In this document: positions 52,801 to 64,000 of the stretch, one piece after another
How positions within the stretch are numbered: the stretch's first letter is position 1
Layout: the number at the start of each line of letters is the position of its first letter
Origin: Dirofilaria immitis
Lineage: Eukaryota > Nematoda > Chromadorea > Rhabditida > Onchocercidae
DNA: 64,000 bases
Assembly (NCBI GenBank): GCA_024305405.1
Contig: JAKNDB010000087.1
Coordinates: forward strand, 8,310,501-8,374,500
Direction of reading: 5' to 3'
Position numbers and translations under genes: made by a program
The notes under the pieces: model-generated
Databases searched by the model: none
Seen by the model: only the letters and a program-made list of their open reading frames with translations
What the model was told of the DNA's origin: nothing

Positions 52801-55800
52801 ATATTGATTTGTTCTTGTTTACTTTATATTACCAAATTTATATAAACTGAATTTTATGAATATGAAATGATAAATTCCAGTTATTATATATTGAATGTAG
52901 TAAATAATAATTCTGTGATTTTTCAGCTAATTTTTGTTCGTGATTTCAATCATTTCAATTTATTTAAAATCATAATTATTATTGAACATGTTTGATCATT
53001 TCAAATTTGAAATTTTAAAAAGGGAAAAATGATTTAAAAGTGATTTTGAAAATTTTATGTTACCATAGCACCAGTGATCCTCGCATTCTCTCTCGACGTG
53101 AATCGCATCACCAATTTCTAGAAGTATTTCATCGTCATGTCGTGGAATGAATAATGAATGTACCCGATGTGTTGGATTAAATTGTTCTAAACCCGTACAA
53201 CAACTTGATACGCCTGATGAATCTTCTTGACCAAACTGTGAAAGTGCTGAAAGATGACAAATCAAGAATCACACTTCCTGTAATGCTGGATTCTATGTCC
53301 TAAATAGAACTGACTGTATTTTTTTAATTTAGATATACATTTTTTTATAGCATGACTGAGTTTGAAAAAATTAATTTACCTTTTCTGGAAGGAAGTTGAC
53401 TACTATTTAAGCTATTATCCTCATAATAACTGTCCTCAAAAAGTAAAACTGAGCGACCCATTACCGAATCCGTGCCAAAGCAAATCCTAAAATAGTTATA
53501 AATTATTACTTAAAAATTTAATAAATTAGACTTAATCGAAAAACTGATCAAATAACTGCTAAATGGATCACGCAAAATACTGTAATTTAGCATAGTTTGT
53601 ATATAAAAAAATCAAAAATTGTTTACTGTCAGCAAAATCAATATAAAATGTAAACATAGTACTATTCGAATTATTTAAATTAAGTAGAGCTCGATTTTAG
53701 AATTCTAAAAATTTTTGAAGAGTTTACTTTCTTTATAAAATTGATTATTCAAATAGATCTTCAATTCATTAATTAAATTTATCGTATATCTTTTTTATAA
53801 GTATGATGCTTTACAAAATATGATGTAGAAATGTTGTTTAAGCAATGTTTATTTCTTATACGTATATTATGCATATCATTAATAGTTACAATAAGTCTCG
53901 CAATTTTAGAAAAATTAATTAAGCTAGAATATAATGCAAAAGCGTTATAATCTATACATATATGCGTAATATTTACGCTGTGCATGTATTAAGTTGGAAT
54001 ATTAAAATCATTTTGAAAAATAACGACGAAAATTTTGAATCTGATATGAGCACTGTATGCTATTCATCTAATTGAATTCAAAATTCATAAATTTTTCATT
54101 GGTTTTTTTGAAATTAAAAATCAAAAATCTAAGCAAATAATTTTAGAAAACTTCTATAGCCTTCATTTTATTACTGAAATTAATTAACTGAATATCCTTC
54201 GATACAATAAACTTCCCTAATTTTTTCATAACATAAAAAGTACGTATTAAGAAATATTATTTAGCGCACAAAATTTAAGCATGAATTAATATTGAAATGA
54301 AAAAGGATTTATTCAAATAAATTTCTTCTTATTCGAATTATTGCATTTGATCTTATTTTTTGATTTCTTTAAATTCTTAATTTAAATTACATTTATTATA
54401 TTCATTATGTCATGTTGTGTAGAGCGAATTCTTGAGAAAATACACAAAAACTTTGGCCAATCCTAAAGTCTACTGGATATGGTAATTTTTAAAGACGTAT
54501 ATTACAATGTATTGATGTTAAATTAATTTTTTGAATTAAATGGCAAAAATTATTTATTGTTTGGAAAACTTAATTATTATCTTCCTATTCATATTAATGT
54601 TTCATAAGAACTCAGTACAAATTAATGCATAATGTGATATCTTTTATCATTTACGTGATAAAGTAATAAAGTAATTACTCTAGCATAACGAATACCTTTT
54701 ACCTGTATCATTTTACTTTATCTGACAATTTATTTTCATATAAATAGCTGTTCATGTATGACAATCTTAAATTTGCAAAATTCTTCAACGTTATTTCTGT
54801 AGTGCGGTAATATTATAAATTAAATATTAAAAAAAGAGAAAAACTAGGTTTGTATCCGTATCTTTTCTCAAACAACGTGACAAGATGTATTTAACTTTTT
54901 AAATTAAACATTTTGTTGGAACTGCGTACCTTTTCATATTAAACCTTTTTCTTAAATAACGTGCTATTCATATCTTCAATCATTTCAATCCAGTATTTAT
55001 CTGTTGTCTTATAATAAAATGAGCTAGAAAATAAACAGTTTTCTTTGTTGTACTTGCTAATAGCTATTTTTAGCAAACTTAAATAAAATATTAAAAATCT
55101 AAACATTTCTTGTAATCAATAAATAATTGCAAATATCCCTGTCTTTTTCTTTAATAATTACTCAATACCTGTAATTTGTCTTTTTAAATAATTAAGCAGT
55201 ACTTATGATCTTCTTTAATAACAGGTTGCATAGGATGAGAAATGATTTCTGGTGGTGAAATTAAATTTGTTGACATCGAAGATGTTGTTGGATGAAAATG
55301 TTCAGCTAATAAAGCAGAGGCAGTAGCAGTAGTTGTTGTTGTTGTTATTGTTGTTGAAGTAGAATTATCAGTACTATTAACACCTGTTGATAATGATTCA
55401 ATTGGCAACGGTGGTAAACGTCGATGAACTGATACGGCTGGTGGCAGAGAATGAGTATGAAATCCTTCAGGTAAAACTGAAATTTATTACTTTGAAGTGT
55501 GATAATTTCTAAAGTTAATTTTGCTACTTTTAGATTCTTTATAAATGATAAAATGTCATCAAGAAATAAAAAAGATTGAAATTTAAAGGTAGAAAAGAAA
55601 AGCTTGATTATCGCTTTTCAGAAGTATGATTTTAGATGGTTTTAATCATTTTTACCCTCCGCTCTTCATTCATCTAGCAAAATTTTAAATCAAATTTGTT
55701 ATCAGTTCTGAAATCAATTTGTGATAAATAATTTAAATCATAATTTAAATGAATTCAAATTCTGATTTTATATTCATATCTTCATCAATTTTCCATGCTT

Positions 55801-57233
55801 TCTATGGAAAAAAACGGTAATTTTTTCATGATAAGCTCAACTAAAAAGTAAAATGTTAAATTATTTTTCTTTTCAAAATTTTTTTTGATATGAAAATAGT
55901 TGAATGATAATAAGATATAGTAATTCTATAGTGATATGACATTATAAATGGAAACTTTTAAGTTTTAATCAATTTTTGGTGATAAAATACATACATGTGA
56001 TACATGTACATATACAAAGATATATATAGTAAATAATGAATCATTTCGATTGCAGACTATTAGTACGAATCAATTTGATTACGAATTACTTTAGATTATT
56101 ACTGAAAATCTTTATTCAATTATTCTGTGAAGGATATTTTATAAAATATAAAATTATCATTTCTAAATTTGATTATGAAAAGCAAAAATGAACATCACTT
56201 ATAAATTGAAAATACATGACACTTTAATGAAATATTAATGATGCGCAAAAAAAAGAAAAAATTGGAAATTATAGGAAATGATTTGCATATCTTTCTCTGA
56301 TCAAAAGATGAAATAAACTCTCCATAAACGAGATTTTCGAAACTTTGATTCGAACTTTTTCAAATTTTGCGTGAACTCAAAAATTTAATGATTTATCAGC
56401 TCAGATGATAAAATGATTTCGATGAAATGAATAATAAAGTGTGATTGAAAAAAATAATAACGGAGCTACATTGTAAAGAATACTTCGACCGAAATAAAAG
56501 AGGAAAAAAGTGTTGCATGAGAATGAATGAATTCAAGGAGATAAAAATTCGGAAAATGATAACGAGACGGATAATCAATATATGTGCCTGCTATATTATA
56601 ATACTTGGACTTTGCTCGAAGACTATTTAGGATCGATTGTGTAGGCCTAACAACATACATCTTCATTTAAACATCGCTCAAATGTGCAAAATAAAGGAAA
56701 AAATACATAAAATTGTCCCTTCAATTTCTATCCTTCTTTCTTTCTTTCTCTCTTTTTCTTTATCCCTCTCTCTTGTCTCTCTCTCTCTCTCTTTCTCTTT
56801 CTCTCTGGTCTCACAATAGTAATTGTCAATTGTGGGATTGAAAGTCGAATTTATTGTTTGTCTGAGGAATCGTTTCATTAAATTCTGAAGCAAAATTGAT
56901 TACTTTAATAATTGCATGTATGGAATTTAAATAAATCTTTTTGCAAGAATAAATTGAGCACACGTTAATTAGAAAGTATGATTGATAATTATAATTTAAT
57001 ATATATCATATGATCTTACCTATTGAAATAAAATATTCCAATCTGATTTGGAAAATTCTTAAAATTGAAATATATTTTAATTCTTACTAACACTGCTTCT
57101 TTGTCATATCATGATAATGATAAATTTTTCCATCGAGATTGCTATGAACGACAATAATGTCAATATAGCAATTATTAAGATAACATGAATGTTAGTTTTA
57201 TTAGAATAAGTAATGAGTAGCAGTAGCAGTAGC

Positions 57234-57280
<47 letters not shown>

Positions 57281-57294
57281 TAGTAGTAGTAGTG

Positions 57295-57334
<40 letters not shown>

Positions 57335-57381
57335 TAGTAGTAGTGGTAGTAGTAGTAGTAGTGGTAGTAGTAGTAGTAGTG

Positions 57382-57478
<97 letters not shown>

Positions 57479-60400
57479 AAATTGAATATATCAAAATGAA
57501 ATTCTGAAAGTTTCAAGAAACTTTCAGGATTTTAAAAAAGTCACGCTGATCTTAATTAAACGAAGAAATTCCACATTGGACTGTAACGATCGAAATGATT
57601 AAATTAAATTATAAAATATATGCCGAGTTATTGCGATATCATTAAATGATTCTTTAAATAGGCTAAATTAAATTTAAAAACGAGAAAGCTATATTACTAA
57701 AAGACTAAATCAATGATAATTTACACCCTGAATCATTTTTCAAAATGATAGAATTAGAAAATTTGTTGATCTATAATTCTCAAGACAATAATCACTGAAT
57801 TGACCATTTCGATCATTAATAATAAAGAATTTCATTACAACACATTGACCAATTTTAATATACCAATATCGATTAATTATTAAATGGTTGGAAAATTAAT
57901 TCCAAGTATTAATGAGAAAAAGGCCATAAAAAAATTAGGTGGAATAAATCGACGTCTCAAATCGACGTAATAAATAAATGAGCCTTAAGTACTAATCAAA
58001 AAAATACTTTCATAAAAAGCGATAGATGGAATGAATTGTCATTTCGAGCTGACTTAATAAATTATCTGATTTAATAAGATTTCAAATAGAGAAAAAAGCA
58101 TTATTTGTTTGTATAGCAAATAGTTTCGAAAATTTTAGAAAATCATATTGATTTAATATACCAAATATTGCACTTATTAAATTGAGATATTTCTTTTACT
58201 ACTTGTTTAATTGTTTCGTTTTTAATTTATCGAAAATTTGTAAATGATTTTTTTCAAACTCATTATTTCTTATTTTTCGAAAATTTTGATTTAAAAAATG
58301 GAAGCATTAGTTTAACTTGGTAGTGATAAATGATAAGCGAATATACCATTAATTGATGGTGATACTGGCAAGTGTCGATTGTCAAGCTCGACTGTTTCCG
58401 AAGTGAATTTTGCCAAATCGCCACTGAAATAAAAATTAGACTGCGAAAATATTAAAAATTTCCAATCAAATTTATTTCAATGCAATTTGAATTATTAAAA
58501 AGAACAATGTTAATTATTTTAAATTGCAAATCACCGTAAAACTAAATTAGCATAAGTCATAGTAAATTTAAAACAGTATTGTTTAATCGAACCTTTTATT
58601 AATATCTAAGATACAATAGAAATAATGAAAAACTGGAAATGACAAAAAATTTAAGAAATGATTAAAAATAATAAAATTTTGCAATAAAAATAGAAGTATT
58701 AAAAGAACTGATCGATTTTTTGAAGAAATTTATTTGATTAATTTTTAATAAACAAATTATTTATCAAATCCGGAAGTGTTTGATTTTGAAATTTAATTTC
58801 TCATTGCTTTTGGATTTTCATAATTAATGTTACTTAATGATATTATTTCGACGCATAATAACCTAAGCAAAATGTTTGCATTGCAACATATTAATAATTT
58901 ATCAATTAATGGTATTTATACTATTGAAATTACTGTTATTTATTTTATGTATAAAAGTTTTATAAATTCTTAGAGGTAAAGAAAATCAAATTTATCATTT
59001 TGCTTAATTTTGCAAAAAATGTTGTAAATTATATTTTCTCGTAAATCAAATCGATTTCAATAAAAGCCTTCTATTATATTTTCATTCGTTGCTGTCTTCG
59101 CAAAAAAATGACAAATTTTGGTATAAATTTTTGACAAACGAAATATCTTTCATTTATCTCATAGTTAAATTATATTTGCTTGAAAGTGTTAATGAAAAGT
59201 ATCAAAAATTTTGTTGCAACAATTTCGGTTAAGCATTTTAAAAAATCAAGCGAAAAAGAAATGTTCATCGGAAAAGGAATGACAAATTTTTTTTTGCTTA
59301 ACTTTCTAAATTCATAAAACAAAAATCCGCTATATTCTGACTCAAATATTAATTTCATTTTCTCTGAAATTCGACAAATTTCAAGGAATTTTCTAAATTT
59401 GTTTAATTAATCGAAATGCTAGAAAAAGTTAGCAATTACGGACGCAACCGTTAATAGATTTAGTTTGCCAAACGTTTAATGTAATGTTGTTGACAAAATT
59501 CTTTTTTAATTAAAAATTTGACAACTATTATATTATCAACTATTTTTCGACTGATGATAAGATAAAAATTTTCCCTTCCTCAATATACAAATTTCAAATG
59601 AAATGCGAGAAAAGAAAAGAAATTGAATTATGAATGAATTTTGATTAAATTGTAAAAATATTAACTTTCACTTATTTTTCTCCTTGTCATCCATAATTAT
59701 TTGTTTTCGATAATATTGATAATTATTGATTATTGTTGATTAATGATTATTATAAAAGAAATGAATGGAAAAGAGATGATATCGAATTTATTGATACTAA
59801 AAACAAAATTAAAATAAAAAAAAAGATGAAAAGGGAAAAAGAAACGGTCGATTTTAAAAAATGATTAAAATGTAAATGAAATGAAAAGCAAAGTAATAGA
59901 ATAGGATGGTAATGGTTATCTATACATAAATATTTCTATTCACTATTAAAAATAGAAAGAAGAAAAGAGAGAGAGAAATGAGTAAAAATAGAGAAGAGAT
60001 GACGGCTTAGATGAAAATCTCGAATATGAATATCAAAAAGATATCAAAAAGACTGGTACAGTAATTAGGATAATTTACCTTACTTTTAAATAAGAGAAAA
60101 TAACTTTAATTAATTTTGTAGAGGTATTATACTTTCTATTTAAAAGAAATCTGCATATTTTCTAGTAATGAATTACGTAAAAATGAATTAAGAGCACTAC
60201 TGTATCACTTTTGTTAAAAAATCTAGTAGATATAATTTTACTTCTTCCCATTTTTCAATCTTTTTTTTTTCATGTATGTTCCTAGTTTTAATTTAATTGT
60301 TCTACAAATTATAATTTCATATTCCATAAAAAATTAGTTGCATCATTTGATTTTGCTATCACTATTATCATTGATTAAACTACAGCATTCTGGACTATAA

Positions 60401-63400
60401 GGTGCAAGTTTATGTTATTTTTGAAACGCCACCTAATCATTGATAAATATTATTATTTTTTAATAAGTTTTTAGATGAATTGATTTCGATCATCAATAAT
60501 TATCATCATATTTTAATATCTACTTTATTTAATAAAAAACTGTATTGATTATTCATCTGAGTGATCTATTCCAATCATTAATAGTTATTGTCATATCTAT
60601 AACTAATTAATTAATTTGACTAACTGATTATGACAGCGTTGTATAATCTCAATATTGGCTACATTCATTCTTTTTTATTTTTAATGGATAAATAAAGAAA
60701 AATACTTTTGTGATTATTTATATCTTTTCTATCATTTATTATATCATTTTAATTAAAATTTTTATTCCATCAAATTTCGTTTATTTTGTTTTTTTTCGTT
60801 TTTCATTTTTCATTTATAGTTTGTTATAATCATTTTTTGCGTTCATTTAGAAGAGTTGTTGTTTAGAACTAAGTTTTTTTTTTAAAAAAATTTTAACAAA
60901 AAGAAAAGATGAACTAACGATTTTGAACAGATTGTAAGAGATGGTTGATCAGTGATTATTTCATCAATATTTAATGCATCGGATGATTTTTGAAGCCAAA
61001 TTCGAGCGATTTCATTTATTTGTTGAGCATACTCACAAGAATCATCCCATAAAGCTACTGTAGAATATAGTTGATCCATTATTTGATTGTCAATATCTTG
61101 AAATAAAATTAAAGATATAATATTGATCATTTTTCTTGGATTTGACAAAATTTAATTCAATTTAATTTAATATTGATGCATAACTAGTATTTTATACAAC
61201 ATCGATAATAACTTAATTTTACTTAATTCTCTTGATCATTTCAGCTTAAATGTATTTTAAATATTTCTGTATTCGAACATTTGCGCATATGATTATTTTT
61301 ATTATTAATAGATGAGAGAACTTTTTATGTCAAAAAAGACTGACCTGATTCATATTTTTCGATAAATGGATATAAAGTTGTGCTATCAATATTTGCTGGT
61401 AATGTTGTAATATCATTATATCTCGATTTTTTAACATCAAATGTAAATTCATAAAAATTCGGTAATTTGTTTCTTGTAATTGGAAGAGTCTGATCCACAA
61501 ATATGTGATCATTATTATTGTTATCATCATCATCATCATCATCGTTCTCATCACTTATATCTAATTCATATTCGATAGCATTTTTATCATACATATTTGG
61601 ATGATATATTGTATTTTGTTTTGAATTTGATAAATTTCGAATTTCAGCATAACATTGCTTCATATCGTTATTGGTGAACATTTTTGCCTTGAAAAAATGC
61701 GATTCTTGTCTGAAATCTATCAATATTTCAGGAATTTGATCCAATATATTTAAGGAATATGATCGACGTAGCGGTATCGATTTAATTAAATTAGCATATT
61801 GATTTGTTCCTTGACATGATAAAAATTCTTCTTTTCGCTTATCATTTGCATTTGTTGATATTTTGATCAAATCTTCGCCATCGGTTACTTTCTTCAATGA
61901 AGTTAAGAATGCTGTTGGACGTTTATATTTTATCATTGTATTTTCATATGCTTGCTCATTGTTATCATTGACTTGTTTATCTGTGTCCATGCATAAATCA
62001 TTGAAATGTTGATCGATTGCTGATAAATTGCTATCATTTTGTGAAGAAAATAATGATGCTGTTGGTTGAGTATAAATTTCGTTACGTTTATGATGACTGA
62101 TAAATGATTCTTCTAACGTTACATCATCAGAACATCTAATCCACTCATCATCTGATGTATCACTTCCGCTATTCATTGATTGCTTCATTACTCCTGGCTT
62201 TGAAGCATATTTACGACAACCTGGTGAGGAACATCTAAAAAGATATTTAAAAGTTCTTTTTATACTGAAATTTAAATAAGAAGACAGTATATTAATTTAA
62301 GACTGAAATAATCGACTGATTTGATTTTACTTTACGCCAATGCATATCATCTAAAACTTACTGATATTATCATTAATCATTTCAAAGCAGTCTCGCAATA
62401 TCAATTATTAAATAATTTTATTTAAATTACTTATTTATTAAATTTTTTAATATGTAAAGTTTTAAGTCAGATTCAAAAATAGCATAAGCAAATCTACAAG
62501 TAATTCAAGTAAATCTAAAGGGGTCAAATAAATCTGGAAGTAAGCTTAATATACTTTTGAATATTTGACCGATTAGAAGACCTGTTATAATGATTTTGTA
62601 TGACACAATCTACATATGATGTAATCATATGATCATGACAGCTAATACTTTGACGCATTGTTATTCTGGAATGATCCATTGGGGATGGTATTCTCGTAAT
62701 CCAACCCATTTCAGTTTCCCTATAAAATTAACTTTCTGAAAGTTGTTTTTATAAACAAAGCAAATATTCAAATGGATTAATTCAAAAACTACGAGACTAC
62801 TTAAATAATATAATTGCAAATAGAAATTATAATTACAAATTATTATTTCAAGAATTTCTATTGCATAAAAATTTTGTATAATCAAATAAAATTAAGCAAT
62901 AATGATTCATGAATCAAATTAAATTAACAGCATATCAAATTCGAAATTAAAATACGAACTAACCACAAATCTAAACTTCCAAGTGATTTTGATATCATAG
63001 TTGTTGATATTATGTCACGATTATCTCGTAATTGTTGTTCAGTTTCAGAAGAATTTCCACGTAATGTTTCTTTTGCAAAATTTATGAATGCTTCTGGTGT
63101 CCATTTATTAATTGTTTCTACAGCTTCTACCAGTTCGTCCGCAAAGTTCATCTCTTGATTTTCTCTGAAAAAAAAAACTTTTGATAATTTCAAAAGTCAA
63201 GTAATAATTTTTTATTATTATTAATTATAGAATATAAAATTAATAAAAAACTTCACTGATGTGGTGATGGACTAGCATCATATATGCAAAGCGAATCATT
63301 CTCGGATATAGCTCGTGTACATACGTTGTTTTCTGTTACTAAATTTAAACGGTTCAAATTATTAACTTGAGTCGATGTAGGACCAGTAAAATCCAAAATA

Positions 63401-63757
63401 CTTGCACGCATTGGCTCATCATATTCTGATAAATCAGCACTAAAATATATAAAAATTAATTGTACAAGATTGCTTGAGCACAGTCTCACTTTCTCTCTTT
63501 ATATTACTAATTGTTATCTCGAAAAAAAAGTTTCGTTTGGAAATTGTGAAAAACAAAAAGTTCAAAATGTCATACCAAGGGCGTTCAAATCTTTCATTTC
63601 CTTCAACAAAACCTTCTGAACTTGACAGTTCTTCAAATGTCTGAAAATAAATTTCATATGAAATAAATTTGTTAAATTTTGCAATGAATAAGCGAGCAGT
63701 TTTAGTTGTACTAAAATTCTTTTTGAAAGATAAAAATTTTTTAAGCTTTGACTTCAT
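49841..63757 (-). CDS. jip-1: JIP-1, JNK-interacting scaffold protein
   Basis: JIP-1 binds JNK and its upstream kinases, and also kinesin light chain. Exons from the 5' side: about 63757-63576, 63439-63257, 63164-62964, 62719-62582, 62234-61345, 61096-60919, 58423-58347, 55476-55203, 53486-53380, 53246-53064, 52727-52620, 52197-52094, 51606-51502, 50595-50552, 50353-50255 and 49913-49841 (stop). Most joins phase exactly. Landmarks: JNK-docking motif [11 protein letters not shown], an acidic Asp/Asn run, the SH3 domain ([35 protein letters not shown]), the PTB domain ([39 protein letters not shown]) and the C-terminal PTEDIYLE, which fits the kinesin-binding end of JIP1. The 44-nt exon 50595-50552 is out of register with the conserved frame ([13 protein letters not shown]). 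The true start may lie further upstream; ATG at 63757 is the best in-window candidate. Confidence 0.9.
56736..56815. repeat. CT-rich microsatellite in a JIP-1 intron
   Basis: A run of CTTT and CT units lies in the intron between exons 58347-58423 and 55203-55476. The frames opened on either strand (Ser/Leu-rich or Arg/Glu-rich) are composition artefacts. Confidence 0.9.
57215..57477. repeat. Long AGT trinucleotide microsatellite in a JIP-1 intron
   Basis: About 263 bp of AGT units, with three AGC-containing units at the start, scattered GGT interruptions and one GTGAGT break near 57420. It is intronic, so the poly-Ser, poly-Val, poly-Thr and poly-Tyr frames it opens are not genes. The interruptions are concentrated in the first two thirds; the last third is pure. 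Confidence 0.95.
61511..61542. repeat. Coding ATC/ATT run giving an Asp/Asn tract in JIP-1
   Basis: Inside the large 5' JIP-1 exon an in-frame triplet repeat encodes about eight Asp followed by four Asn on the minus strand, next to other acidic residues. Such runs change length easily and this one keeps the frame. Confidence 0.8.
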
Positions 63758-64000
63758 GCGTATTTTTCTTGTACTCCATCTTAAAATATGTCTATAAAAG
63801 AAAATTAAATTTATTTAATGTATTTAAATCATTATTAATATTAATTCGATATCACAAAATTTATTGTACCTATTAACGATTACTCGAATTCATTATTTTA
63901 AATAATTATCAATAAAGCATCATAATAAAATAACCAATACAATAATATCGTATATAATGATGTTAAATTTGATAATATTAAAAAATATTTATTGAAATTG

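Noticed and set aside
57175..57516. Open frames of poly-Ser, poly-Val, poly-Thr, poly-Leu and poly-Tyr on both strands
   Set aside because: They are all translations of the intronic AGT microsatellite.
1..64000. tRNA, rRNA or other structured RNA genes
   Set aside because: I looked for tRNA T-loop and D-loop patterns and for 5S-like sequence, including next to the SL1-like sites, and saw none I could support by eye.

Overview
This looks like nuclear DNA of a parasitic nematode, most likely a filarial or other spirurid worm (inference). The DNA is very AT-rich. Genes are split into many small exons with GT..AG introns, and two places resemble the nematode spliced leader SL1. The recognisable genes are animal genes: GIGYF, a KChIP/NCS-like protein, LSm4, an ILKAP-like PP2C, TMEM86 and JIP-1. 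I built the exon models by matching splice sites, codon phase and protein similarity by eye; none was run through software.

Layout. Positions 1-3883 (+) hold the 3' part of a GIGYF (GYF-domain) gene. Its last seven exons and about 1.3 kb of downstream DNA form the left arm (1528-5193) of a near-perfect inverted duplication. The right arm (8135-11802) carries a 5'-truncated antisense copy, and 2.9 kb of single-copy DNA lies between the arms. A Kv-channel-interacting/NCS-like gene with degenerate EF-hands follows at 12625-16260 (+), convergent with an uncharacterised gene at 17153-19792 (-). A transthyretin-like remnant sits near 21.4 kb.

Positions 23.6-31.7 kb (-) hold the most unusual locus. 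A gene starts with a signal-peptide exon at 31728, and its body is a tandem array of about 550-bp units. Each full unit carries two small exons of 87 and 69 nt, both in phase 0, together coding for about 52 residues. The gene has grown by amplifying an exon pair together with its introns. I do not recognise the family.

Positions 34257-35566 (+) encode LSm4 and 36145-38646 (+) an ILKAP-like PP2C phosphatase. A gene-poor stretch of about 7.3 kb contains a 21/22 match to SL1. TMEM86 (lysoplasmalogenase family) lies at 45978-48594 (+), tail to tail with a 14-kb JIP-1 scaffold gene (JNK-docking motif, SH3, PTB) at 49841-63757 (-). Long trinucleotide and CT repeats lie in JIP-1 introns.

The genes do not form one pathway. 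Single-base frame breaks recur in several otherwise intact genes, often at homopolymers, and the differences I saw between the inverted-repeat arms are also homopolymer-length changes. Consensus errors are therefore a serious alternative to gene decay throughout.
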